Assembly: GCA_963839745.1 (NCBI GenBank)
Contig: CAWIWC010000005.1
Location: 434,001 to 498,000 of the forward strand
DNA: 64,000 nt
Direction of reading: 5' to 3'
DNA from: JAIBJN01 sp963839745
Lineage (GTDB): Bacteria > Actinomycetota > Thermoleophilia > Gaiellales > Gaiellaceae
Shown one piece after another: positions 41,464 to 49,351 of this stretch. Both the position numbers and the translations under genes were made by a program. The number at the start of each line of letters is the position of its first letter. The first letter of the stretch is position 1. A model generated the notes under the pieces. That model was not told the DNA's origin, searched no databases, and saw nothing but the letters and a program-made list of their open reading frames with translations.

Positions 41464-42058
41464 GGGCACGCGGCTCGACCGCGAGGCCGAGCGCCTCTCG
41501 GCAAAGCTGGCCGAGTCGCAGACGCGCAAGTCGTTCCTGGGCAGGCTCGGCGCCGCGGCGCTCGCGGTCGCCGGGGGCTCCGCCGTCGCGGCAGCCGTGA
41601 AGCCCGACGAGGCCGACGCGTTCCACCTCTGCGGGCACGTCTGGACCACGGGCTCGTGCCCGAGCCCGTATCCGCCGCTTGCCCGCATCGACCGCAAGGG
41701 CTTCCCGCTCCACCCCTCCAGCGGGCGGCCGATCGACAACCTCGGCCGCATCGTCGACTCGTCCGGCTACGCGCTCGACGGCAGCGGGCAGCGGCTTCGC
41801 GGGCCCGACGGGGCCGTCCTGCCGCCCGGGCCGCGCACGCGCGTCTGCGAGGACTGGACGCGCGAGGTGAAGGGCCTGCGCGACACGCGCATCCAGGGCT
41901 CCTGGTACCGCTGCTGCGGAGGCCAGATCCGCAAGCTCACCGACTGCTGCTCGTTCAGCCGCCGGCGGATCAACGGCGACGCCTCACTCGTCGGCTACTG
42001 CTGGGGCGGACGCCGCGTCTACTGCGTCATGTACTACGACACGGGGCTGCCGTGCTGA
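41450..42058 (+). CDS. Methylamine dehydrogenase light chain-like (MauA-family) exported Cys-rich protein
   Basis: A 202-residue protein. N-terminus has a Tat-like export signal (TRKSFLGRLGAAALAVAGG). The mature part carries ten cysteines: LCGHVWTTGSCP, RVCEDW, WYRCCGG, TDCCSF and YCWGGRRVYC with a final LPC. The paired Cys-Cys motif followed by the aromatic C-terminal stretch resembles the TTQ-bearing methylamine dehydrogenase light chain. In that enzyme two Trp are crosslinked; here one Trp (CEDW, 17 residues before YRCCG) seems to align but the second position looks like Tyr, or the Trp in YCWGG. Catalytic status therefore uncertain. Confidence 0.65.
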   Translation: MQQPEGTRLDREAERLSAKLAESQTRKSFLGRLGAAALAVAGGSAVAAAVKPDEADAFHLCGHVWTTGSCPSPYPPLARIDRKGFPLHPSSGRPIDNLGRIVDSSGYALDGSGQRLRGPDGAVLPPGPRTRVCEDWTREVKGLRDTRIQGSWYRCCGGQIRKLTDCCSFSRRRINGDASLVGYCWGGRRVYCVMYYDTGLPC

Positions 42059-42120
42059 TCGAGCTCGGAGTGGCGCTCGCTGCGCTCATGGCGGGAGTCT
42101 CCGGAGCCTGGTCGCCCTGA
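42052..42120 (+). CDS. Possible 22-residue hydrophobic peptide
   Basis: GTG at 42052 overlaps the end of the light-chain-like gene and opens a 22-codon frame, VLIELGVALAALMAGVSGAW plus two residues, ending just before the next gene. The composition is that of one short membrane helix. There is no clear ribosome site beyond coupling to the upstream gene, and it may simply be spacer. Confidence 0.2.
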   Translation: MLIELGVALAALMAGVSGAWSP

Positions 42121-42129
42121 GGATTGTCG

Positions 42130-43431
42130 ATGCTGGAGACCTTCACTCCCGCCGTGTGCGGGAGCCGGAAACGTCAGATCGTCGGCCAGGGCCTCTTCGC
42201 CGTCTCGGCGGTGGTCGCGGCGGCGGTCCTCGGCCTGCTCCTCGGTCTCGCCGGCAGCATGCTCGGGGCGGAACAGGCCGTGCTCGGCGCGGCCGCGCTG
42301 GCGCTCGTGGCCGCAGCGCGCGAGGCGGGCCTCATCCGCTTCGCGATCCCCCAGGCCCGGCGGCAGGTGCCCGAGCACTGGCGTTTCGAGCTGCCCCTGC
42401 CGGTCTGGGCAAGCGGCTACGGCGCAGGCCTCGGCGCAGGGTTCTTCACGTACCAGCCCATCTCGACCTTCTGGGTCGCCTGCGCGGGCGCGCTGGCGCT
42501 CGCGAAGCCGGTTCCGGCGGCGCTGTGCGTCTCGCTCTACGGCGCGGGCCGAGCCCTCATGGTCGTCTGGCCGCGCCGGCGCGCCGACGACCCGACGGCA
42601 GCCGTCGAGCGTCTCACCAGCCGCCGAGGGACGCTCCTGCGCGCGAACGTGGTCGCCCTCGTCGCCTGCGGCGTCCTGCTCGCGGTGGCGCCGACGGCGG
42701 GCGCCGGAGTCACGCGGATCGCCCAGAACGCCCTCGACCCGACCGTCGACAGGGGCAATATCGCCTTCGCGACCGCGGGCGGCAACGTGGTCGTGCGGCC
42801 GGCCGGCGGCGGAGAGATCACGTATCCCGATGCGACCGAGCCGTCGCTCTCGGGCCCTTTCCTTGCCTACAGGGACGCGGCAGGGATCCGGGTTGTCCGC
42901 TGGGCCGACGGCACCGAGGTCAGGCGCATCGCCAGCCCGAACGTCTCCAAGCCCGCGCTCGACTGGCCTCGACTCGCCTTCGTCCGGCGCGCCTCCCCGT
43001 ACGATCGCCTCTACGTTCGCAACCTCACGAGCAGCAAGGTGACGCTCTACGCGACGGTCCGCCTTCCGACCGACCTCGGCCGCCCATCGCTTCGCCACGG
43101 CCGGCTGGCCTGGCACACGGCCACTAGGCGGGAGTCGAAGATCATGGTCCTCACGCTGGCGAGCGGCGCGCGGCGCACGATGGCCGCGACGAGGATCGGG
43201 CTGCTCGGGAACCCGTCCCTGTATCGCACCAAGGTCGTCTGGGTGGACGCCCGGTTCGGCGTGACGTTCCTGAAGCAGGGCTGGCTGACCAGCTCGCGGC
43301 GCGTCGTCCTGGCCAGGATCAGGAGCCGCACGGTCAGCTACTGGACGACGAGCGTGGCGAGCAACGCGGCGTACATGACGCGCTGGGTGATGCCCACCGC
43401 GCACGCCGATATTTATCGCCGCACGCCGTAA
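42130..43431 (+). CDS. Membrane protein with C-terminal beta-propeller-like domain, Mau-locus associated
   Basis: About 433 residues, not recognised as a named family. The first 200 residues contain about five hydrophobic helices (VVAAAVLGLLLGLAGSML, a Gly-rich YGAGLGAGFFTYQP pair, LVACGVLLAVAPTAGAG); the remaining 230 show repeats of about 45 residues with alternating strands, such as NIAFATAGGNVVVRP, FLAYRDAAGIRVVRW, LAWHTATRRES and VVWVDARFGV, as in beta-propellers. Methylamine dehydrogenase pairs its light chain with a propeller heavy chain, so a membrane-tethered partner is possible. An in-frame TTG lies six bases upstream. Function is inference only. Confidence 0.55.
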   Translation: MLETFTPAVCGSRKRQIVGQGLFAVSAVVAAAVLGLLLGLAGSMLGAEQAVLGAAALALVAAAREAGLIRFAIPQARRQVPEHWRFELPLPVWASGYGAGLGAGFFTYQPISTFWVACAGALALAKPVPAALCVSLYGAGRALMVVWPRRRADDPTAAVERLTSRRGTLLRANVVALVACGVLLAVAPTAGAGVTRIAQNALDPTVDRGNIAFATAGGNVVVRPAGGGEITYPDATEPSLSGPFLAYRDAAGIRVVRWADGTEVRRIASPNVSKPALDWPRLAFVRRASPYDRLYVRNLTSSKVTLYATVRLPTDLGRPSLRHGRLAWHTATRRESKIMVLTLASGARRTMAATRIGLLGNPSLYRTKVVWVDARFGVTFLKQGWLTSSRRVVLARIRSRTVSYWTTSVASNAAYMTRWVMPTAHADIYRRTP

Positions 43432-43460
43432 ATTCACCCTCAAGGTCGCGAAACGGCTAC

Positions 43461-43504
43461 TCCCCCACTTGGGGGAAAGCAAATAGCGCGGCCGCCCGTA
43501 TAGT
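43461..43504 (+). promoter_or_regulatory. Hairpin and TATAGT element upstream of the subtilase gene
   Basis: TCCCCC (43461-43466) and GGGGGA (43471-43476) form a perfect 6-bp dyad around ACTT, about 30 bases after the preceding stop. TATAGT (43499-43504) is a good -10 about 57 bases before the ATG, implying a leader of about 50 bases. The dyad may be an operator or the terminator of the Mau-like operon. Confidence 0.35.
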
Positions 43505-43560
43505 CCCGTATGCAAGAAGGCGCTTGCGCCTATCGGGTAGAGGTACCAACAGGGAGAGAA

Positions 43561-45021
43561 ATGCGGCCATTCCTGTCCATGCGACTTGTCGTGCTGTGCA
43601 TCGCTGCTGTGGCGGCGCTTGCGCTCGCGGGCACTGCTTCGGCAGAGCGGTACATCGTGCTCTACGACGAGCACGGTTTCGGCAACTGGTCGGCGAAGTC
43701 CGACATCAATCGTGCCGGCGGCTCCGTCGTCGCGACGTACCCCCAGATCGACGTCGTCATCGCCGAGTCGAGCGATCCCGACTTCGTCAAGGACATGGAT
43801 CGGCTGCGGTCGGTCGAGGGCGTTGCCGCTGTCGGCAGCGTCGTCGCGAGCGCCTCGGGCTTCGGCTTCGACGGCGGCTCGCACCGGCTCGACAACGAGC
43901 CCGTCGTGGACTCGGACCCGCTGTCCCCGCTCCAGTGGTACGCCCAGCGGATCAAGGCGCCGGAGGCGCACGCGGTCACGGGCGGGGCCCCGGAGGTGAC
44001 GGTCGGCGTGATCGACACCGGCGTCGACGCGACGCACCCGGACATCGACGGCAACATCGACGGCTCGCGCAGCGTCTCCTGCGTGAGCGGCGCCCCGAAC
44101 CAGGATCCGGCTGCCTGGAACGACGACTCCGGACACGGGACGAACGTCGCCGGGATCATCGCGGCCGAGGCGAACGGCCAGGGGATCGTCGGCATCGCCC
44201 CGCGCGTGAAGCTGGCGGTCATCAAGGCCAGCATGCGCTCCGGCGCGAGCGACATCTTCCTCGCCGACGCGGTCATCTGCTCGCTCGTCTGGGCGGCCGA
44301 CCACGGCGTCGACGTGGCGAACAACAGCTACTCGGTCGACAGCGCCCTGACCGGCGGCACGACCAACTACTGCCGGGCCGACAACGCGCAGCGCACGGTC
44401 ATCAAGGCCGTCTCGCGCGCGGTCGAGTACGCGGAGCGGCGCAACGTGACGATGATCGCCTCGGCCGGGAACAACGGGCTCGACATGTCCGACCCGGCGT
44501 TCGACCGCTGCAGCCGGCTGCCCAGCGGCCTGCCCGGAGTGCTGACCGTCTCGTCGATCGGGCTGATGGACAGCCTCGCGGCCGGCCCGCCCTCGAACTA
44601 CGGCCTCGGCTACGTCGACCTGACGGCGCCGGGCGGGGACTTCATGCAGGGCGTCCCGCCTGCGGGCCTGATCCTCGGCCCCTGGCCGGCCTCCATGCAG
44701 GTCCCCAGGCTCGTCTGCGACCCGTGCACGGGCCCCGGGGCGGCGTTCTACCGCTACTTCGCGGGGACGTCCCAGGCGGCAGCACAGGTCAGCGGCGTGG
44801 CGGCCCTCGTGGTCAGCAAGTTCGGCAAGGACAAGTGGTGGAAGCGCGGCGGCGGGACGATGGATCCCAGCGACGTGTCGCTCATCCTGCGGCAGACCGC
44901 GGATCCGCTCGCGTGCCCGGCCGACGCCCGCTGCGTCTCGAAGCGCAACGAGAACGGGTTCTACGGCAAGGGCGTGGTCAACGCGCTCCGCGCCGTCACG
45001 CACGACAAGCGTGACCGTTAA
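43561..45021 (+). CDS. Secreted S8 subtilisin-family serine protease
   Basis: A 486-residue subtilase. A Sec signal (MRLVVLCIAAVAALALAGTASA) is followed by an inhibitor_I9-like propeptide, then the catalytic domain with Asp in GVIDTGVDATHPD, His in DSGHGTNVAG and Ser in FAGTSQAAAQVSG; the oxyanion Asn is in ASAGNNG. A preference for extracellular action is expected. GGGAGAG ribosome site before the ATG. It lies after the Mau-like genes behind its own promoter; whether it processes their products is unknown. Confidence 0.93.
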   Translation: MRPFLSMRLVVLCIAAVAALALAGTASAERYIVLYDEHGFGNWSAKSDINRAGGSVVATYPQIDVVIAESSDPDFVKDMDRLRSVEGVAAVGSVVASASGFGFDGGSHRLDNEPVVDSDPLSPLQWYAQRIKAPEAHAVTGGAPEVTVGVIDTGVDATHPDIDGNIDGSRSVSCVSGAPNQDPAAWNDDSGHGTNVAGIIAAEANGQGIVGIAPRVKLAVIKASMRSGASDIFLADAVICSLVWAADHGVDVANNSYSVDSALTGGTTNYCRADNAQRTVIKAVSRAVEYAERRNVTMIASAGNNGLDMSDPAFDRCSRLPSGLPGVLTVSSIGLMDSLAAGPPSNYGLGYVDLTAPGGDFMQGVPPAGLILGPWPASMQVPRLVCDPCTGPGAAFYRYFAGTSQAAAQVSGVAALVVSKFGKDKWWKRGGGTMDPSDVSLILRQTADPLACPADARCVSKRNENGFYGKGVVNALRAVTHDKRDR

Positions 45022-45031
45022 CCCCGGTCGC

Positions 45032-45044
45032 TAGACTCGGGGAC
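45032..45044 (+). promoter_or_regulatory. Leaderless-type -10 before the MOSC gene
   Basis: TAGACT (45032-45037) is followed by seven bases and the GTG start of the MOSC gene, the same layout as upstream of kynA, the CGL gene and others in this window. No ribosome-binding site is present. Confidence 0.35.
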
Positions 45045-45455
45045 GTGGCTGAGCTGGTCGGCATCTGGCGTGCGCCCGCCCGGCGCATCCCGATGGAGTC
45101 GCTCGACGAGGCGACGGTCCGGGAGGACGGGCTCGAGGGCTGCGCGCACGCGCGCTCGGGCAAGCGCTCGATCCTCTTCGTCGCGGCCGACGACCTCGAG
45201 TCCCTCGATCTCGAGCCGGGCATCGTCCGCGAGAACTTCACGATCAGCGGCGCCGAGGTGATGGCGTGGCCGGTCGGCCAGCGCGTGGCCGTCGGCGAGG
45301 CCGAGTTCGAGATCTCCATGGTGTGCGACCCGTGCCACCTGATGGAGGAGATCCGCCCCGGGCTCCAGGCCGAGCTCGAGGGCAAGCGCGGCATGCTGGC
45401 CTCCGTCGTCCGCACCGGACAAGTCCGGGTGGGCGACGACGTCAAGCCGCTTTGA
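45045..45455 (+). CDS. Small MOSC-domain protein
   Basis: A 136-residue MOSC (molybdenum cofactor sulfurase C-terminal) domain protein. Features are the N-terminal LVGIWRAPARRIPMESLDEA and the conserved Cys in EISMVCDPCHLMEEIRPG. MOSC proteins bind or transfer sulfur to molybdenum or act in molybdoenzyme activity; the xanthine-dehydrogenase-type enzyme at 13-17 kb would need a sulfurated cofactor. Its end overlaps the convergent pntB end by 14 bases. Confidence 0.85.
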   Translation: MAELVGIWRAPARRIPMESLDEATVREDGLEGCAHARSGKRSILFVAADDLESLDLEPGIVRENFTISGAEVMAWPVGQRVAVGEAEFEISMVCDPCHLMEEIRPGLQAELEGKRGMLASVVRTGQVRVGDDVKPL

Positions 45456-46848
45456 CGGCGGCGACGAGCTTCTCCACCGACGACTTGGCGTCGCCGAAGA
45501 GCATCGTCGTGTTCGGCCTGTAGAAGAGGTCGTTGTCGATCCCGGCGAAGCCCGGGCTCATGCTGCGCTTGAGGACGACGACGTTGGCCGACTGGTCGAC
45601 GTTGAGGATCGGCATTCCGTACAGCGGGCTCTCGGGGTCATCGCGCGCGGCCGGGTTGGTGACGTCGTTGGCGCCGATGATGAGCGCGACGTCGGTGCGT
45701 GGGAACTCCGGGTTCACGTCCTCCATGTCGTAGAGCTGCGGGTACGGCACGTTCGCCTCGGCGAGGAGGACGTTCATATGGCCCGGCATTCGTCCAGCGA
45801 CCGGGTGGATGGCGTACTTGACGTCCACGCCGCGCTGCTCGAGGAGATCGGCGAGCTCGCGCACGTTGTGCTGCGCCTGCGCGACCGCGAGGCCGTAGCC
45901 CGGGACGACGACGACCCGGCTCGCGTAGGCGAGCATGACCGCGGCGTCCTCGGCCGTCACCTCCCGGTAGCTCTTCCCGTCGGCGGAGGCGGCCGGGCCG
46001 CCCGCGGCAGCGGGCGCCGGGGCGCCGAACGCGCCGAAGAGGACGTTGGCGAGCGAACGGTTCATCGCCCGGCCCATGAGGACCGTGAGCAGCGTTCCCG
46101 AGGCTCCGACGAGCGTCCCGCCGATGATGAGCGCCGTGTTCTCGAGCACGAAGCCGGCCGAGGCGGCGGCCAGGCCCGTGAAGGCGTTCAGGAGCGAGAT
46201 CACGACGGGCATGTCCGCGCCGCCGATCGGGAGGACGAGCAGGACGCCGAAGAGGAGGGCGCCCAGCAGGAGCACGACGGCCCAGATGCCGGCCTCGGTC
46301 GCGCCGGCCGCGACGCCTGCCCCGAGCAGCCCTGCGAAGAGGAGCCCGTTCACGAGCTGCTGGCCGCGGAAAACGATCGGGCTGCCCGGCAGGAGCTCCT
46401 GGAGCTTTGCGAACGCTACGAGGCTGCCCGAGAAGCTGATCGAGCCGATCATGGCCGAGAAGAGCATCGCGCCCATCCACTCCGGGAGGACGTGGCCCGA
46501 CTCCGGCGTGAGGCGGTGGAACTCGGCCGCCGCGATCAGGGCCGCAGCGCCCCCGCCGACACCGTTGAAGAGCGCCACCATCTGCGGGATGGCGGTCATC
46601 TTCACCATGCGTGCCGAGGCGATCCCGATCACAGTCCCGACGGCCATCCCCGCGAGGATGATCCAGTAGGTGTCGATGTCCGGGTCGAGGAAGGTGAAGG
46701 CGATCGCGATCCCCATCCCGACGGCCGCGATGACGTTTCCCGAGCGCGCGGTCGCCGGCGAGGAGAGGCGCTTGATCCCGATGATCAGGCAGACGCTCGC
46801 CACGAGGTAGGCGAAGTTGATGTTCGTCTGGGAGATCGCGAGCGTCAC
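45442..46848 (-). CDS. pntB: NAD(P) transhydrogenase beta subunit
   Basis: A 468-residue subunit with eight or nine membrane helices, containing the proton channel half and the C-terminal NADP-binding domain (dIII). dIII motifs: VPGYGLAVAQAQHNV, HPVAGRMPGHMNVLLAEA and IIGANDVTNPAARDD. GTG start overlaps the PntAB stop. Couples hydride transfer between NADH and NADP+ to proton movement. Confidence 0.95.
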   Translation of the reverse strand: MTLAISQTNINFAYLVASVCLIIGIKRLSSPATARSGNVIAAVGMGIAIAFTFLDPDIDTYWIILAGMAVGTVIGIASARMVKMTAIPQMVALFNGVGGGAAALIAAAEFHRLTPESGHVLPEWMGAMLFSAMIGSISFSGSLVAFAKLQELLPGSPIVFRGQQLVNGLLFAGLLGAGVAAGATEAGIWAVVLLLGALLFGVLLVLPIGGADMPVVISLLNAFTGLAAASAGFVLENTALIIGGTLVGASGTLLTVLMGRAMNRSLANVLFGAFGAPAPAAAGGPAASADGKSYREVTAEDAAVMLAYASRVVVVPGYGLAVAQAQHNVRELADLLEQRGVDVKYAIHPVAGRMPGHMNVLLAEANVPYPQLYDMEDVNPEFPRTDVALIIGANDVTNPAARDDPESPLYGMPILNVDQSANVVVLKRSMSPGFAGIDNDLFYRPNTTMLFGDAKSSVEKLVAAVKAA

Positions 46849-47144
46849 TCGTCGCGCTCCGCCGGCTTGCGCTTGAACATCTCCAGCATGCGGTCGGTGA
46901 CGAGGAAGCCGCCGACCACGTTGATCGTCCCGAAGACGACCGCGACGAACGCCAGCACCTTCTCGAGGTCGGAGTCGGCCGAGCCCGCGATCAGCATCGC
47001 GCCGACGAGGATGATGCCGTGGATCGCGTTCGTCCCCGACATGAGCGGCGTGTGCAGGAGCGTCGGCACGCGCGAGATGAGCTCGAAGCCGAGGAAGACC
47101 GCGAGCACGAAGACGGTGATGCTGGCGAGGAGGGTCTGGCTCAC
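46845..47144 (-). CDS. pntAB: NAD(P) transhydrogenase alpha subunit, membrane part (PntAB)
   Basis: A 99-residue protein with three or four helices: TVFVLAVFLGFELISRVPTLLHTPLMSGTNAIHG is the family hallmark. It corresponds to the C-terminal membrane part of E. coli PntA, split off as in Rhodospirillum. GTG start overlaps the PntAA stop and the stop overlaps pntB, so all three subunits are coupled. Confidence 0.93.
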   Translation of the reverse strand: MSQTLLASITVFVLAVFLGFELISRVPTLLHTPLMSGTNAIHGIILVGAMLIAGSADSDLEKVLAFVAVVFGTINVVGGFLVTDRMLEMFKRKPAERDE

Positions 47145-48250
47145 GCGCTCTCCTCCCGGGTGGCGCGGCCACCGTGGGCGACGCACGTGTCGCGCACGAT
47201 CTCGTCCTCGAAGTCGAGCACCAGCTCGCCGTCCTTGATTAGGAGCCCGAGGAAGGCGTGGACGTTGCGCGAGTACATCTGGCTCGCGTGCACGGGCATG
47301 GTCGCCGGCAGGTTCGTGAGGCCGACCACGGTCACGCCGCCGGTCACGATCGTCTCGCCCGGCTTCGTGGCGGCGCAGTTGCCGCCGGCCTCGGCGGCGA
47401 GGTCGACGATCACCGAGCCGGCCCGCATGCCGCGCACCGCCTCCTCGGTGATCAGCTCCGGCGCCGGGCGGCCGGGGATGAGCGCGGTCGTGATGACGGC
47501 GTCCGACTCGGCCGCGTGGCGGGCGATGAGCTCCTGCTCGCGGGCGTGCTGGTCCTCGGCGAGCGCGACGGCGTAGCCGCCCACGCCCTCCGCGCCCTCG
47601 ACGTCGAGCTCGAGGAACGAGGCCCCGAGGCTCTCGACCTGCTCCTTGACGACCGGTCGCACGTCGAAGGCCGAGACGACGGCTCCGAGGCGCCGTGCGG
47701 TCGCGATGGCCTGCAGGCCGGCGACCCCGGCGCCCAGCACCAGCACCTTCGCGGGCGGGATCGTTCCGGCCGCTGTCGTGAGCATGGGGAAGAACTTGCC
47801 GAGGTGCTCGGCGGCGAGGATGGCCGCCTTGTAGCCGGAGATCGTGCTCTGCGACGAGAGCGCGTCCATCGGCTGCGCGCGCGTGACGCGCGGGATGACG
47901 TCCATCGAGAAGGCGGTGACGCCGCGCCCGGCGAGCGTCTGGACGATCTCGGGGTCGACGAGGGGCTGGAGCAGCGCGACCAGCGCCTGGCCCTCGCGCA
48001 GCCGCTCGACCTCGTCGGGCGACGGTTTCCGAACCTTGCAGACGACGTCGGCCTCGCGGTACAGCTCGTCCGCCGAGACGATGCGCGCGCCGACCCCCTC
48101 GTAGGCGGAGTCGGCGAAGGTCGCGGCCTCGCCGGCGCCCTGCTCGACGATTGTCTCGACGTCTTGATCCGCGAGCCGCCGCGCCGTGTCCGGCACGATG
48201 GCCACCCGGGTTTCCCCTGGAGCGTTCTCCTTGGCTACCCCCACCTTCAT
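47141..48250 (-). CDS. pntAA: NAD(P) transhydrogenase alpha subunit, NAD-binding part (PntAA)
   Basis: A 369-residue soluble domain dI related to alanine dehydrogenase. MKVGVAKENAPGETRVAIVPDT at the start, VLVLGAGVAGLQAIATARRLGA as the NAD-binding motif and the mobile-loop region later. First gene of the leftward pntAA-AB-B operon; a TAGACT (rc of 48262-48267) lies 11 bases before the ATG. Together the complex makes NADPH from NADH using the proton gradient. Confidence 0.95.
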   Translation of the reverse strand: MKVGVAKENAPGETRVAIVPDTARRLADQDVETIVEQGAGEAATFADSAYEGVGARIVSADELYREADVVCKVRKPSPDEVERLREGQALVALLQPLVDPEIVQTLAGRGVTAFSMDVIPRVTRAQPMDALSSQSTISGYKAAILAAEHLGKFFPMLTTAAGTIPPAKVLVLGAGVAGLQAIATARRLGAVVSAFDVRPVVKEQVESLGASFLELDVEGAEGVGGYAVALAEDQHAREQELIARHAAESDAVITTALIPGRPAPELITEEAVRGMRAGSVIVDLAAEAGGNCAATKPGETIVTGGVTVVGLTNLPATMPVHASQMYSRNVHAFLGLLIKDGELVLDFEDEIVRDTCVAHGGRATREESA

Positions 48251-48323
48251 CGTCGGCGGGGAGTCTAAGAGTTCCCAATGTGGTGGGGCCCGGTGGCTCA
48301 GCGCTTCACCGCGCTGGGAGCTC

Positions 48324-48335
48324 TAAGCTGCGTGG
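48324..48335 (+). promoter_or_regulatory. Leaderless-type -10 before the DUF6457 gene
   Basis: TAAGCT (48324-48329) is followed by six bases and the ATG. No ribosome site is visible. The 85-base gap to the divergent pntAA gene must therefore hold two promoters. Confidence 0.35.
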
Positions 48336-48578
48336 ATGGACGGATGGTTGGAGGACGCGCGTGCGAAGCTCGCAGCCGAGGTCGGCGACGAGGCGTCGAG
48401 CTACGATCTCTCGCGCTCCCAGGTGGAGGAGCTGCTCGAGCTGGCGCGCATCGCGGCGCACGAAAGCGGCGAGCGGACGAACGCCCCGCTGCTCTGCTAC
48501 CTCGTCGGGCTCGCCCACGGCCGCCACGGAGGGGACTTGAGCGAGCTTGTCGACGCGACCGTCGGCACATCTGCATAG
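48336..48578 (+). CDS. DUF6457-like small protein
   Basis: An 80-residue acidic, helical protein (DGWLEDARAKLAAEVGDEA, then LLELARIAAHESGERTNAPLLCYLVGLAHGR) resembling DUF6457. In other actinomycetes this domain is found beside or fused to molybdenum-cofactor guanylyltransferase (MobA) genes, suggesting a cofactor-related role; no mobA is visible here. Ten bases before the SDR gene, probably co-transcribed. Confidence 0.65.
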   Translation: MDGWLEDARAKLAAEVGDEASSYDLSRSQVEELLELARIAAHESGERTNAPLLCYLVGLAHGRHGGDLSELVDATVGTSA

Positions 48579-48587
48579 GCTGCGCCG

Positions 48588-49343
48588 ATGTCCGCCCTGA
48601 ACGGCAGGACGGCAATCGTCACAGGCGCCTCGAGCGGCATCGGCCTGTCCACCGCGCGCGCTCTCGTCGCCGAGGGCGCCCGCGTCGCCCTGGGCGCCCG
48701 CCGCACGGAGCGGCTCGACGAGATCGCGGCCGAGCTCGGCGACGGCCACGTCGTCCACGCCCTCGACGTCACCGACGCGGACAGCAGCCGAGCGTTCGTC
48801 GACTCCGTCGTCGGGGAGCTCGGCCGAGTGGACATCCTCGTCAACAACGCAGGGCTCGCCCTGGGGCGGACGGAGATCGCGGACGGCTCCGACGAGGACG
48901 ACGCGATCATGTGGGAGACGAACGTCCTCGGGCTCATGCGCATGACCCGGCTCGTCCTGCCCCACATGGAGGACGGCCGCGGCCACATCGTCAACCTCGG
49001 CTCCTGGGCCGGGCGCGAGGCCTACGCGGGCGGCGGTATGTACGTCGGCTCGAAGACGGCGGTGCGCGCGCTCACGTACGTCCTGCGGAAGGAGCTCGTC
49101 GGCCGCATCCGCGTGACCACGGTCGACCCCGGGATGGTCGGCGACACGGAGTTCTCCGACGTCCGCTTCGGCGGCGACCAGGACAAGAAGGCAGCCGTCT
49201 ACCGGGGCGTCGAGTACCTCACCCCGGACGACATCGCCGACTGCATCCTCTGGTCGTTGACGAGGCCCGCACACATGGTCATCGATGAGATCGTCGTGAA
49301 GCCGCTCAAGCAGGCGAGTCAGGACGCGATCGTCAGGGACTGA
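48588..49343 (+). CDS. Short-chain dehydrogenase/reductase
   Basis: A 251-residue classical SDR: TGASSGIGLSTARAL cofactor motif, VNNAGLALG, catalytic Ser in LGSWAG, and YVGSK (Tyr-x3-Lys). An Arg two residues after ALGA (ARRTER) points to NADP. Resembles YdfG-type 3-hydroxy acid (serine/3-hydroxypropionate) dehydrogenases in length and motif order. Ends nine bases before the debranching-enzyme gene. Confidence 0.9.
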   Translation: MSALNGRTAIVTGASSGIGLSTARALVAEGARVALGARRTERLDEIAAELGDGHVVHALDVTDADSSRAFVDSVVGELGRVDILVNNAGLALGRTEIADGSDEDDAIMWETNVLGLMRMTRLVLPHMEDGRGHIVNLGSWAGREAYAGGGMYVGSKTAVRALTYVLRKELVGRIRVTTVDPGMVGDTEFSDVRFGGDQDKKAAVYRGVEYLTPDDIADCILWSLTRPAHMVIDEIVVKPLKQASQDAIVRD

Positions 49344-49351
49344 GGGCGCGC

